Part shown: piece after piece, positions 1-10,840 of the stretch | Layout of the letters: each line of letters starts with the position of its first letter | How positions within the stretch are numbered: position 1 is the first letter of the stretch | The notes under the pieces: generated by a model | Seen by the model: the letters and a program-made list of their open reading frames with translations, nothing else | Database searches by the model: none | Told to the model about the DNA's origin: nothing | NCBI GenBank assembly: GCA_012934845.2 | Contig: WNNJ02001735.1 | Location: 42,541 to 106,540 of the forward strand | Direction: 5' to 3' | Length of the DNA: 64,000 bases | Source: Pomphorhynchus laevis | Lineage: Eukaryota; Acanthocephala; Palaeacanthocephala; Echinorhynchida; Pomphorhynchidae | Made by a program: the position numbers and the translations under genes

Positions 1-245
1 ACAGACTCCTCTTAAACTATGGATAAAACTTCCATTAATCTTCATCTTCCTAACAATGCAAACAGTAAAAACCTTCATCTCGTACCTCATTTTTCCTATT
101 CTTTCCCGCATCTAAATACATCACATACCTCTTTCTTCTCTCCAAGTACTCCTTACTCTACCTCCACCGTATCATTTCGCTCCTAAATATCCGATGTCGT
201 CTCATTTCTCCCCCTTGTCTTCTTTGCTAGTCGATCTCGCTCCTC

Positions 246-280
246 CTTGCTGTTTTTAACTTGCAGTTAAAAACAGCAAG
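246..280. repeat. Snap-back palindrome in LINE copy A
   Basis: Perfect 15-bp arms (CTTGCTGTTTTTAAC) around a 5-nt loop, TTGCA. Confidence 0.85.
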
Positions 281-309
281 TTTTTAACTGCTACAATGAC
301 TATACATCC

Positions 310-966
310 TTGTCAATTACTGATCCTGGTTTGTCCGATCATTTCCTTGTCACTCTTACTCGTCCCCATCCTCCTTCTCCGTCCCCACTATTATCCACAC
401 CAAATCGACCCTGGAAACTTCTCGATATCCCTATTCTCTGCACAGCCTTGCTCAATTATTCACTCTTTTCACCTCCTCTTAACTATCTCTCTCCCGATGA
501 TCTCTGCATTCTGTTTGATTCTCAACTTATGTCTATCATCAATAACCTTCTGCCTACTCGACCACGACGTTTCAGCGGTCGCGCTTTGATCCCTGGATCG
601 ATTCAGAATGTAGTCTTTCTAAGCGTCGGATCCGTTGCTCTTTTCGTGTTTGATCGCTTTCTTAAAGGTTCTCCAACCTCACTCACTCCCAATCTCCGTG
701 CTTCCAATATGTCTCACAGCCGTTCCCATCTCATCCTTAAGCGAACTAAACTTACTTTCTTTTGGCGAAATCAACTTGAGTCATATTCCAACTATAAATC
801 TCATTGGAAAATCTTAAACTCAATTCTTTCACGATCATCTACCCTTTTCAATATAAATCCTGATGAATTTTCCTCTTATCGGCAATCTAAGCTGTCTAAT
901 TTAATTTCCGTTCTACACATATGCCCTTTGTATCCTCTCATATCTTTTAATACTTCCTTCCCATAG
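310..966 (+). pseudogene. LINE copy A: endonuclease end and RT N-terminal linker
   Basis: Begins with ITDPGLSDHFLVTLT, the usual end of a LINE AP-endonuclease domain (SDH motif), then a linker with FWRNQLESYSNYKSHWKILN and NINPDEFSSY, which is shared with copy B just before the RT. The frame ends early at 966. The RT resumes further on in another frame. Confidence 0.7.
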
Positions 967-1260
967 CTATTTCACCTTATTTCCGTTTTGTCTGACGAAG
1001 TTTCTTCGGTTCTTCTATCATTACCTAATAAAACCTCGCCTTCTGACTCAATTCCTACCCACTTGCTTAAAAAATTTGCTCATTTATCTCACCATTTCTA
1101 ACCACTTTGTTCAACTTGTCTATCCGCAACCGCACATTTTCTTCCAACTGGAAATGCTCCACTTTTCGCCCTCTCCTAAAAAAGAAATTACTCGACCAAT
1201 CACTACCATCGTCGTACCGTCCTATCTAACTTATCCCAACCCTATCTCAACTCCTTGAGC

Positions 1261-1301
1261 GTTTTCTCAAGAAAGTTAATGCTTAACTTGCTTGAGAAAA
1301 C
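1261..1301. repeat. Snap-back palindrome replacing LINE sequence
   Basis: Outer arms GTTTTCTCAAG/CTTGAGAAAAC and inner AAGTTAA/TTAACTT. Copy B has an unrelated non-palindromic sequence between the same flanks (CTCCTTGAGCGT and CTCCCTTC), so the palindrome arose in copy A. Confidence 0.75.
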
Positions 1302-1841
1302 TTGCTCCCTCCCTTCAAAGCTGCTTTTTGCTCTAATCACTCTGCTGAAATTGCATATCTTAAAGTATATAACAACTTATTCATTTCGCGCGATCAAAAA
1401 TTATGTAGTGTCATAGTTTCTCATGATATATCATCTGCTTTCGACATCGTCGATCACTCGATTCTTCTCCATCGTCTTCGTCATGATTATGGCTTCTCTT
1501 TGATCACTGTAGTTTGGTTTTCTTCATATCTATCAAACCGTACTTTTCGCGTTTGTTCTAACTCTTCTCTTTCCCATGCTTCTTCCATCCCGTCCGATGT
1601 TCCACAAGGCTCCGTATCAGGCACTTTCTTTTTCTCTCTTCTTGGTGATTTGTCTTCTATCTCTCATACATTTAATTTTCATGTTATGCAATATGCGGAT
1701 GACATTCTCATCTATGCTCACGCACCTGCTTATCGTATTCATTGTCTTAGTGTTTATGCTTCCAACTGTCTTGTCTCAATTTTCAATCATCTTTCTTCTC
1801 TTCGTCTTTCTCTGAATCCCAATAAATCAAAAATAATGTGA
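1302..1841 (+). pseudogene. LINE copy A: reverse transcriptase palm
   Basis: Contains RT motif A (SHDISSAFDIVDHSILL), motif B (PSDVPQGSVSGTFFF, in which the usual SGVPQGSVLGP has changed) and motif C (MQYADDILIY), then LSLNPNKSKIM. The AFDxVDH form is typical of CR1/L2/Jockey-group LINEs. A stop follows and the thumb continues degraded to 2525. Confidence 0.8.
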
Positions 1842-2356
1842 ATACTTCCTCGACGCTTCGGCATAGAACCGGCCTTCGTATCATTAAATTCTACAATTTT
1901 CTCTATCGTTGACAATCTCGTTTTCCTAGGCTTCCATTTCGACGACAGACTTTCACTTAAACCTTTCGTTAGAGATAAAGTACGCTCATCTACCCTGATT
2001 ATCCGCAACCTCCGTCAAATTCGTAGATTGATCGATTTCCCTTCATGTATTACTCTCATATCTTATCTCATTTTCTCGATACTTGATTATTGTCTTAGTC
2101 TATTTTCCAACTCACCTAAATCCATTCTTCTTCCTTTACAACGCATCATCAACGCAGCCGTCCGAATTCACCTCCGTCTTCGTCGTTTTGAGCATACATC
2201 CAACCATATTATTTCTCTCGATTTGCCTACAATTTATTGTCGTGTTCAAATTCGTCTTCTTATCATTGCTTTCCGCCTTTAACTTTCCATACCCCTTAAT
2301 TTCTCAATCTTCCTTTTCTTGATAATTCTCGTCATCTTTACTGTTCCTTGCGTTCC

Positions 2357-2388
2357 CGTAATTCCCTTCTTTTATGAAGGGAATTACG
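2357..2388. repeat. Snap-back palindrome replacing LINE sequence
   Basis: Perfect 13-bp arms (CGTAATTCCCTTC) with a 6-nt loop. Copy B has ordinary sequence between the same flanks (GCGTTCCCGTAAT and CCAAACTACTC). Confidence 0.8.
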
Positions 2389-2581
2389 TAGTCCCAAACT
2401 ACTCTACCTCTTTGGTCTTCCGCTCCTTCGTTGTGGCTGCTCCTCTCTCGTGGAATCATCTGTCATTCATATCCACCAATCAACATCAATGCCGTGCTTC
2501 AAACGCCTTATCCGATTTCATTTAAACAATTAATTAATAAACCTGTATGACTTCTGCTGTTTTTTGTTAGTGGACTTGTAA

Positions 2582-2598
2582 GCGTGCAGCTGTCACGC
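2582..2598 (+). other. LINE 3' UTR hairpin, copy A
   Basis: Stem GCGTG/CACGC with loop CAGCTGT, inside the shared context CTTGTAA...ATTTGCCAC just before the A-rich tail. The same hairpin ends copies B, C and D. Confidence 0.7.
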
Positions 2599-2615
2599 AT
2601 TTGCCACCTTAAAAA

Positions 2616-3145
2616 ATAAAAATTAAGTTGGGTTTTAATGTATATCACATCCTGACAGAACTATTTCCCAGAAAGTATGACTATGGGAAGAATATACTCT
2701 CTCGAGGAGTAGTCTCACGAGCAGAATTAAGAATATAAACGCAACAACTTTGGTTTTTTAAATGGCCCATTCGAGGGAACCCTTTATTTTGTAAATTATT
2801 TAAAAATAAAATTATTGTTAAAAAATTATTATCAAAGTTGTCTTGGTTATTATAATTCTTACATTTGTGAGAATATATTCTTACAATATAAAAACATACA
2901 ATAAATAGAAGTGTCAAATTGGAACGACAACCATCAGTGACAACCATCGACGACTGACATACACAAACACTTACAAACACATTACGAAGCCACCTTAGAG
3001 CGCATGTACGAAACCGTCTGAGAGCGCTGAAAACGTATGAGATCGCTGTTACGAAGTCGATAACTATTATACACCTAACAGAGAAAAAACGAGACAACAA
3101 TCGATTTTTCATAGTCAACAACTTTACTTCGCCAATACAATCACG
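2616..3145 (+). other. Non-coding stretch leading into the RLE LINE
   Basis: No gene. AT-rich up to about 2880. From 2900 it is GC-richer and directly precedes the start codon of the RLE LINE, so it is probably that element's 5' UTR. A motif GGGAACCCTTT near 2775 recurs at 10300. Confidence 0.5.
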
Positions 3146-3373
3146 ATGCCTAAAGGAATCCCATCAGAGCCAAAATGCTTTTCGTGTAATGGACATTCAG
3201 CACCATGTCGTCAATGCAAATGTGAAAAATCAAATAAGCCGTGCACTAACTGTTCTGCAGCGAATTGCGAAAACCAACTTATATCTCATTTTGCATGCAT
3301 GAATATAGCGGATAACGCGGTTCACACCCTCGTTACTGCCTCGAATAGATTCCCAAGCACTCTTATCCATTAA
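3146..3373 (+). pseudogene. RLE LINE 1: N-terminal Cys cluster
   Basis: Starts MPKGIPSEPKCFSCNG and continues CRQCKCEKSNKPCTNC, giving the pattern C-x2-C-x6-C-x2-C-x-C-x6-C-x2-C. Element 2 has the same pattern at 8211 (CCICMGQNAVC, CRCAKARKYCTDC). This looks like a zinc-binding nucleic-acid contact. The frame stops at 3373, while the downstream part of the protein (from 3463) is in another frame. Confidence 0.75.
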
Positions 3374-3636
3374 TCATTCAAGGAGGAAATTACTTGGCGT
3401 CCTAATCTATTTTACTTACCGAGGTGTAACGAAAGCCGAATGTTTTAAATGAACTAAGTAAATTGTTTGAAACTGCTTGTCGCGAGAATGACGTCGAAGG
3501 CTCGTCGCTCATGAAGGTGACAATTATTTGTCAGTGCGTTTTACAAAAAGTAGGTTCATCGAAAATCAAATATGTACGTCACTTGATGTCGCGTCGCCTG
3601 TCTCTTTGGCAAAGCCGAAATTTTGATGAATTAGTA

Positions 3637-4620
3637 GGCCCTATTCTATTTACGCTTCTTCTTGGAGATTTATCTTGTATAACTAGTAAATTCAGCTTCA
3701 GGGTAATGCAGTACGCTGATGATATACTTATTTATACTCATTCGTCTCCTCATTCCCTAAGCCAACTTTTCGTATCCGCATCTAATTGTCTTCGTGCTCT
3801 ATCAGAACATCTAATTTCTTACCGCATGTCCCTAAATCCTACCAAATCTAAAGTGTTATGGATTTTTCCCTCCACTGTTTCTGTTATTCCTCCATCTCTG
3901 TATCTTCAGACCACAATTATTCCTGCTCTAGATAAACTAGTATTTCTAGGTATTCACTTCGACAATAACCTGCATCTCGATCCCTTCATTCGTGATAAAA
4001 CTAGGTCTTCAAATATTCTTCTCCGTGATATTCGTCTCGTCAGAAATTCTCTAGATTTTAGTTCTTGTAAATCTCTTATCTCCTCCCTTCTTTTCCCACG
4101 TATTGATTACTGTCTTAACCTTCTCGTCTTCTCTTCAAAGTCATCCCTTAAACCTCTTCAACGCCTCATTAACACTGCGGTGCGCATCCTTTTTCGACTT
4201 TGTAAATTCGATCATATATCTTCCTATTTATCAAAACTTGGATGTCTAAGTATTAAACATCGCATTCGTTTTCGTATGCTTTGTCTTACTTATCGCCTTC
4301 TCCATTGTAATTCTCCTTCTTATCTTTATCTGCCAACTCTAAGTGAATCTCGCTATCTTTCTACTCACCTACGCTCCTGTGATTCTCTTCTGCTACACGT
4401 ACCTATTCACTCAACCAACTTCGGCCGTCGATCCCTACATATCGCTGCTCCTCTCCTTTGGAATTCCTTACCTAATCATCTGCGATCATCATCCTCACTC
4501 CGATTTTTCAAAAAGCAGCTAAAATCGATGCTACTAAACGATTAACTTTTTTATCTGTTTCGCTTTTGTGGGCTTGTAAGCACACAGTCTGTGTGCATTT
4601 GCCACATTAAAAAATCTTTC
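3637..4620 (+). mobile_element. CR1/Jockey-group LINE, copy C, 5'-truncated, nested in RLE LINE 1
   Basis: Flanked by the 8-bp target duplication AATTAGTA (3629-3636 and 4621-4628). It begins at RT motif B (GPILFTLLLGDL) and is open to its natural stop near 4545: MQYADDILIY, SLNPTKSKVLW, a thumb, then a C-terminal ...RRSLHIAAPLLWNSLP and RFFKKQLKSML. The 3' UTR hairpin is at 580-596 past 4000. It is the least decayed LINE here and differs in sequence from copies A and B, so it is a sister subfamily. Confidence 0.9.
4580..4596 (+). other. LINE 3' UTR hairpin, copy C
   Basis: Stem GCACA/TGTGC with loop CAGTCTG. The stem bases differ from copy A on both sides, yet pairing and loop size are kept. 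Confidence 0.7.
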
Positions 4621-4713
4621 AATTAGTAAGGGAGGGTAAATGTATTCAATCACGTTTGAAGGTATTCCTCCCAGCCACGAGATGATTCTAAGCGCAATTG
4701 AAAGTCGCTGTTT

Positions 4714-6201
4714 ATGAAATTAATAATGTCATGTAATCTTACTTCTGCAGTAAGAATCCTGGAAAATGATTCTGTCAATAAAACTTTGAGTCCAAATGAT
4801 TATATCTTTAACGAATCGGTTAAGTCTATTCTTGAAGCGAAGCATCCACAGGTAGCTGTAATTAGTGAGGACGCCTTATTATCGGAGATCAACACAGAAA
4901 GGGATAACTTTCATCCCTCCTTTTTCGATACGATAGATGCAGCTGCAATTCAACTTAGTGCTAAGCGCACTACAGGCGCTGCGGGTCCTTCGGGTGTTAA
5001 TGCTTTATCATGGCAGCAAATACATACCTCATTTGATAGGGATTCATTACAGTTGGCCTCCACGTTAGCAGATCTGACAAGGCGAATTGCAAGTAATAGA
5101 GTTCCAAAACATTCAACAGAAGCGTTAATTGCTAGTCGGCTCATTGCCCTCGATAAAAATCCTGGTATTCGATTGATCGGAATAGGTGAGGCATATAGGC
5201 GCATAATGGCTAAAACGATTTTAAATGTTATTTATCCTTTCATTAACTCAATTGCGGGTAATTCACAACTTTGTGCAGGTCAAAAGGGAGGTGTCGAATT
5301 CGTTGTGCGAGGTATGCGTGAAACCTTTGCTAATTCGACCTAGTCATGTTTACTTTTAATTGATGCACATAATGCTTTTAATAGAATTAATAGGAAATTA
5401 GCTCTCCTTAATATAGAAAAGATATGTCCTGCTTTAGCACGATTCCTGCAGAATACGTATAGTTTAGATCCAATCTTAGCCATTGACGATGATTATCTGT
5501 TATCAAAGGAAGGTTTCACGCAAGGCGACCCTTTGGCAATGGTAGCATTTGCGGCAGCAACGATACCCTTAATACATAGATTAGGCGCTTTGCATCCTCA
5601 AATAAAACAGCGTTGGTATGCAGATGATGTATCATGTGTTGGTTCACCAGGGAATGTTTATGATTTTTTTAAATCGTTGCAATCTATAGGACCGGAATAC
5701 GGATTTCATGTTAATGTCAACAAGTGTACAGCTCTGGTTAACGCCAACATTATCCTTGAATGTGATTCACTTGCCAGCTTAGGGGTTCATGTCGTATCTA
5801 ATGGTGTAGAACTTTTAGGAGCTCCCATAGGTTTTGGTTCGTTCGAAAAAGATTGGGTAATAACACAAGTAACTCGCTGGTTAAAATTGCTCGATAGGTT
5901 ATGTGAAGTCTCTAGCGATTCACGGCAGTTAGCGTTCTTAGCATTTTCAGCAGCAGTGCAAAATAAGTGGACTCATGTACAAAGAACATGTAAGTGTGAA
6001 TGTGAATGGTTTTCTTCACTCGAAGATTTCATACAGAATAAAATAATCCCCAAAATAACTGGTTTTAATTTACAGAAGTGTTGGCGCGATGTAGCAAGTC
6101 TGCCTTTCTCAATGGGAGGTTTGGGATATCAAATCCATATGAGAATACCAAATATGAATGGGAATATTCTTCTTTGCTATGTAAGCCCTTATTTGAGTTA
6201 G
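4714..6201 (+). pseudogene. RLE LINE 1: reverse transcriptase
   Basis: Motifs in order: GAAGPSGVNALSW (RT 0/1), an in-frame TAG at 5341, LLLIDAHNAFNRINR (motif A), SKEGFTQGDPLAMVAFA (motif B), QRWYADDVSCVG (motif C), EYGFHVNVNKC (motif D) and ELLGAPIGFGSFEKDW (motif E/thumb). The catalytic Asp residues are kept. The TQGDPLAM and WYADD forms set this family apart from CR1-type LINEs. Confidence 0.82.
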
Positions 6202-7034
6202 GTCTCGGAGGCGACATTGATACCATCCAGAAACAGTCAATAGTTGAAATTAGAAAACTAAAGAATCTCCGGGCTGCCGAAAAATTTTCGTCACTGTTAA
6301 ATACAGTGGACGACTGCGAACAGGTAATTTTAAAGCATGCCGCTCGAAAGGGCGCGTCAACGTGGCTATCTGCTCGCCCTAGTGATGATCCTAAGTTTCG
6401 CTTAAGCAATCAAGAATTTTCCGATGGTCTCTCTGTCAGATATAGGTGGCAAATTTTAAATACTTCAGGCAAATGTGTATGTGGGGAAGTTCTTAGTGTT
6501 GTTCATTCATTATCTTGCAAATGCGGAGGGAAATCAATAGTAAGGCACAATGTGATCAGAGACATTTTCACCAAATTAACTTCAGAGGTGTGTTCATCAA
6601 CTACAACTGAGCCACTGCTTTCTCCCGTTGATCCAACTATTCAATTCGATTCTTCTTCCACTACACTAGATCGCAATGCACGTCTTGACGTCTTGTGTTC
6701 GGGGTTGTTTGGCGTCCCGTCTGAGCGGTCCTACCTGGACATTTCTGTATTCAATACACATGCTCGTTCCTGTGCCACAATGACTTTACGATCAGAGTTC
6801 AGTTATAACGAGAATCGAAAAAAGGCTAAGTACTCCGAACGGATATCCAAGATCGAAAGAGCAGCTTTTATACCGGTTATTTTGTCAATACAAGGTGGAT
6901 TAGGGGATGAGGCAGAGCAGTTAGTAAAACGCTTAGCAAAAGACGTAGCCGTGAGAAGAGAGTGCCGTTACAGTAACGTGATTGGCCGATTCAGACGTTC
7001 CATTGGAATAGCTCTCGTGCGGGCTAGCTCATAG
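6078..7034 (+). pseudogene. RLE LINE 1: C-terminal zinc knuckle and restriction-like endonuclease
   Basis: After SSLLCKPLFELGL comes a Cys/His knuckle, CVCGEVLSVVHSLSCKCGG, then a PD-(D/E)XK-like core: NARLDVLCSG followed by RSYLDISVFN. Then NRKKAKYSERISKIERA and FIPVILSIQGGLGDEAEQLV lead to the end. The order knuckle, RxD, then LDxxVFN, then KYxERI is shared with elements at 7205, 9714 and 15992. The domain as read is open from 6078 to the stop at 7034. Confidence 0.8.
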
Positions 7035-7204
7035 TGTCTCAGATAAATTTTTCATTGTTACTTTGGTTATGATTCTGCAGTGTCTTTGTCAAATAAATTC
7101 GTTTTACTTTAATAACCAATTTAATAGCCACTAATAACAATAACAATAAGCACTTTAATGGTTATCATCCGGATAACCACTTCAATTACCACGCACAAAA
7201 GAAA
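7035..7204 (+). other. RLE LINE 1 3' UTR and junction
   Basis: AT-rich, with short TAACCA-type repeats. No gene. It separates the stop of element 1 from the next RLE fragment. Confidence 0.4.
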
Positions 7205-7414
7205 ATGGCTAAGTACAGCGAACGTGTTTCCAAGTTTGAAGACGTAAATTTTAAACTATTCGTAATAGCGTGTAACGGTGATACGGGAAATAAGGCTCAG
7301 CTAGTTCAGAAGCGGATGGCGAAATTGAAAGCTGAAAAATCTAAACGACCCTATAATCGTTGCATTGAAGACCTTAGAGTGAACATTGGTTTTCTAATGG
7401 CTAGGTCGGCTTGA
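7205..7414 (+). pseudogene. RLE LINE C-terminal fragment
   Basis: MAKYSERVSKFEDVNFK, NGDTGNKAQLVQKRMAKL and RVNIGFLMARSA match the last 70 residues of element 1 (KYSERISKIERA, GDEAEQLVKRLAK, GIALVRASS). A separate, strongly 5'-truncated copy directly behind element 1. Confidence 0.75.
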
Positions 7415-8017
7415 GTCGCATTGCGAAATGCGAGGTCGAGTACTCGAAGGTTTGCAGGAATTGCAATAGAAAATTTTATTGGTGATCCGATAGATAATCT
7501 TAAAATTCAGGATACACTGTAATGCCAGGATGCTCAAATTTGAGATATTATTTTTTATTTCAATTGTGACCCGTTAGGGATTATTCTACTGTTGCCCATT
7601 AAGGGACTTTGAAAGTCTTGTGTTTATTTGATTTACAATAAATGTTTTTTTTCTTTAAAAAATAAAATAAAAATTACAAAGAAAATATACGATATTATTA
7701 TATTGTATATCATGAACAAAGGAAAAATAATAAATATATTGAACGCTTCTAAAGAATCGAGAACGGTTCTTTTGTACCTCTTGTCTTCTCAGTTTGTGGA
7801 GGAATTGGACCGGCAGCGGACATCCTGCTAAAATATGTTGCCAGAAAATCGAATACATCAAAATGGTTACACCGATATAATTGCAAATTTGCGTTGCCAT
7901 GTATCGTTTCTAATGGCTAAGATGGGCCACTTTACCATACGCGCAAGTCGATTACCTTCAATTGATAATTATCGAAAAAAAAGTTAAAAATTATTTTTTT
8001 GTGAATATTTGTACATT
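7415..8017. other. Non-coding stretch
   Basis: Probable 3' UTR of the RLE fragment (with the near-repeat GACCCGTTAGGGA / GCCCATTAAGGGA at 7566-7602) and AT-rich sequence. Small open frames here show no recognisable features. Confidence 0.4.
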
Positions 8018-8090
8018 GACTCAACTTATGTTTCTAATAAGTTGAGTCTTTCTTGTAAGCGTGCAGCTGTCACGCATTTGTCACATTAAA
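8018..8090 (+). mobile_element. CR1-like LINE 3' tail, copy D, with 5' snap-back
   Basis: Only the last about 45 bp of the LINE remain: CTTGTAAGCGTG, loop, CACGCATTTGTCAC and an A-rich tail. They are preceded directly by a palindrome with 12-bp arms (GACTCAACTTAT, 8018-8047). The hairpin is at 8059-8075, GCGTG/CACGC with loop CAGCTGT. Confidence 0.7.
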
Positions 8091-8210
8091 AATAAATAAA
8101 TTATAATTATTATTAATTAACAAAAATTTTAACACACAATTCTTGATTATAACTAACTACTTACAAAAGCTAGAGCTAGGCAATTTTGATAGCATATATT
8201 CCGAGTCCCA

Positions 8211-8633
8211 ATGACTAAAGGAAATCCCCGGCAATCCCAAAGATGCTGCATATGCATGGGACAAAATGCAGTTTGCCGGGGATGCAGATGTGCTAAAGCA
8301 AGAAAATATTGCACAGACTGCGTTGCGAAGAACCGCGAAAATCAGAAACCCGCCGTTACCGACGACCATAGTGAACAGACAAATTTATCTGTTAGGCTGA
8401 ACGAAATAAATCCAACAAGCATAAATTTTCTTACTTCAATGTTTCAAATTGAGATTGAAATTGCATATTCTGAAGCAGTAAATATAGAAGACGCATTTAA
8501 AGAGCTCATATCCTGGATACTAAATCTATTCGGTCTACCTATATGCGCAGCAAGCAATGAATTCATTGACATTATTTGCTCGAAATATGAAATAGTCGCA
8601 TATAGACTTGCAAATGAGAGCAGTGCTTTATAG
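8211..8633 (+). pseudogene. RLE LINE 2: N-terminal Cys cluster and following region
   Basis: An open frame of 140 residues. The Cys pattern matches element 1, followed by a polar region with no recognised fold (INPTSINFLTSMFQIEIE). The frame stops at 8633. The next homologous stretch continues in another frame. Confidence 0.65.
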
Positions 8634-9713
8634 GAGGTTACAGTGGCTGGTCAATGTCTGTTACAGAATATACCTACACGCAAGATCAGAGAACATCGAG
8701 AAACATTACAGAGACGCATTTATCAACGGATGTCTGGCAAATTGACGGAATTTTTTTTGAAGCAAGATTAATTCAGCTCTCACTGCGGGATAGGTCAGAG
8801 TCAAGAGGATCAACAAATTGGCAGAAGCGATTTTGTAAACTTATTCCGGAATGAAAAACTTTTGCGGCTATTAGACTGCTCAAGGATGATTGCCCAGGTA
8901 CAAACGCGGTTTTATCCCTAAACCAGGAAATTGGAGGACGAACACTTGAGAGCATTTTGCAAGAACACCATCCCAACGCAAGTGAAGCAGGTTAGGAAGC
9001 AAAGCTGAAGCAGCATATAATTGATTGCGTGCCACACAATGCCTTTGAATTTTTATCGATTGACAGGAATCAAATAATCACAACCGCATTGAAAACACGA
9101 GGAGGTGCTAATTCAGTGTGGGCCCGATTGGTTCAGCCCTCTTCAGAGTACAACACGCAATGCGTTGAACGATCTTCTTCGATTAGACGACTCTCACGGT
9201 TCGCTGTGGCCCATCCTCTTATTACCTCTAAATTGCGACGGTCTCGAGATAGTGGATCCATGTCAGGTCGCTGAAGAAGAATACAAAATCTCGCTAATGT
9301 TATGCGAGCCATATTTGAAAAGGCCTGCAAGGGATCGAATTGAGATCCAAACAGTGCTTACGCTCTACCACATTGCGCAAACAAAAGCAGGCTATCAACA
9401 AGGCAATTATGTTACCACAGGTCTAAGCATACGACAAAATTATGCATAAAACCATCGAGCATTTAACGGTGAAGGGAGTATTTTCTTGGTTAACTGCGCT
9501 CCCCAATAGAAATAGGCAGACTCGTATCGACAACACAACGCTTAGCGATGTCATCGCATCACGCTACAACACGATATGCAGAGACGCACATACCCACTGT
9601 TCTTGGGCCTTGACGACTTCACTAGCGCACCGCCTATCATGTCCTAATGGCGATCACCCCTCAATCAGGGAGTACTTAATCCGAGACAGAAAGGTAAAGA
9701 CACTCACAGAAGT

Positions 9714-10190
9714 TTGCGACAGTGTATCGATCGGACCGATGTTGTATCTGTCGATGTCAACATTCGTTTTGAGCATGCAACAATGACATCCGACCCAGAC
9801 GCACGGCTGGACATAACATGTGGTGAATTCTACGGCGGCTGCTTGGAGCGAGCTCTATTCGACAACTGCGTTTTCAACGCATTCGCTCCTTCGAACATTA
9901 GCAGATCTACAATTTCATGCTTCGTATACCATGAGCAGAGGAAGTTCGCAAAATACCAAATGCGCGTCTCATTGATCGAGAGACCAAGTATCTCAGCGAT
10001 CGTACTCTCCTGCTTAGGCGGTGAGAGAAAGTCTGCCTGAAGATTTTTGCAATGGCTCGCGTACAAGCTCGCTGCAAAGAGGAACATTACATATGCTCAC
10101 GAAATAACACGCCTCTGAGAAACTATCGGACTCGAGCTTGCGAGCTGCATATCGATGTGCATCCGTCGGCCGCGCTCAGCAAAGAACAGG
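9714..10190 (+). pseudogene. RLE LINE 2: restriction-like endonuclease and C terminus
   Basis: PDARLDITCGEFYGG, then ALFDNCVFNAFAPS matches the RxD...D..VFN endonuclease core of element 1, with LFDNC where element 1 has YLDIS. KFAKYQMRVSLIERPS matches the KYxERI block. After a frame change, WLAYKLAAKRNITYAHEI matches the family C terminus. Confidence 0.7.
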
Positions 10191-10334
10191 CCGACGTTTG
10201 ATAGACATAGATGAATAAGAAATGACCAGATATATTGACTATCTTTATTTTAGTTATTTGAATAAATTTTTGTCTTTGAAAAAAAAGCCCATTGGCGGGA
10301 ACCCTTTTATTAATGCTATATAAAATATTTTTTT

Positions 10335-10420
10335 ATTTTGCCCCCGTGTCCCAATGGTGGAGGCGTGTGCATTGCAAACTCAATGTACGGGGTTCAAACA
10401 TTGAGCATGCACTCTCTATT
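10335..10420 (+). repeat. Possible tRNA-derived (SINE-like) segment
   Basis: CAATGGTGGAGGCG resembles an A box, GCATTGCAAAC an anticodon arm (TGC) and GGGGTTCAAAC a B box, at tRNA-like spacing. The stems are poor, so it is not a working tRNA gene. It may be the head of a SINE. Confidence 0.3.
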
Positions 10421-10840
10421 GACTTCTCTGTAAGCACACGTCAAAGTCACAATGTCGCGTTGTCGAAAGACAGGGGCACCCGATGATGCGGCTTCACTCT
10501 TCGTTATTATTGAAAAACGTATTATTAATAATTTTTTATAATAAATTATCTTTATTTTTTTTATTATTTTATATAATAGAAGGTGCATTTTTATAACTGA
10601 ACATACAAAATTATGATCAGTGAGATTAAACTTCAAATGGATATCATATAGGTTCCATTTTGTTACTTATCTTCAGTAGTCAAACAAACAGTTCTCATAC
10701 AAGAAAAATATTTACATGGTAAGCTTGTAAAGGACTTTTAAATTTAAATATTACTTTAGATGCAAAGTTCACAACGTAGCATGTGTTCATTTTGCAATTA
10801 ACTTAATTCTCAATATTTACAAAATATCGCGATGTTGAAT

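Larger units (their letters stand above)
1..2615 (+). mobile_element. CR1/Jockey-group LINE, copy A (enters from the left edge)
   Basis: Homologous along its length to copy B (55076-58275, opposite strand). Order: 5' region similar to copy B before ORF1, then the end of an apurinic endonuclease domain (ITDPGLSDHFLV near 310-350), the linker, RT, thumb, and a 3' UTR ending in the family hairpin (2582-2598). The ORF1 end and most of the endonuclease are missing compared with the expected layout. The reading frame is broken several times and three snap-back palindromes interrupt it, so it is inactive. Confidence 0.85.
3146..7034 (+). mobile_element. RLE-type LINE 1 (Cys cluster + RT + restriction-like endonuclease), interrupted
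   Basis: A non-LTR element with an N-terminal zinc cluster, a central RT and a C-terminal restriction-like endonuclease instead of an AP endonuclease. It is split by LINE copy C at 3637-4620. Outside the insert the frame joins cleanly across the 8-bp target duplication (NFDELV then REGKCIQSR). The RT frame has one in-frame TAG (5341-5343) and a frame change near 6130-6180, and a frame change follows the Cys cluster. From memory it resembles RT families of cnidarians and other invertebrates with TQGDPLAM and YADD motifs. The clade is uncertain. Confidence 0.82.
8211..10265 (+). mobile_element. RLE-type LINE 2, RT core deleted
   Basis: A second, more diverged relative of element 1. The N-terminal Cys cluster is at 8211-8345. 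The pre-RT segment (LQRRIYQRMSGKL, then FAAIRLLKDDCPGTNAVLSL) runs to about 9115. The frame then jumps to the post-RT segment (GLEIVDPCQVAEEEYKISLM, near 9250), so motifs A-E are absent. The zinc knuckle region and endonuclease follow (9442-10040), then KRNITYAHEITRL to about 10190. Frames change repeatedly. Non-autonomous or dead. Confidence 0.75.
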
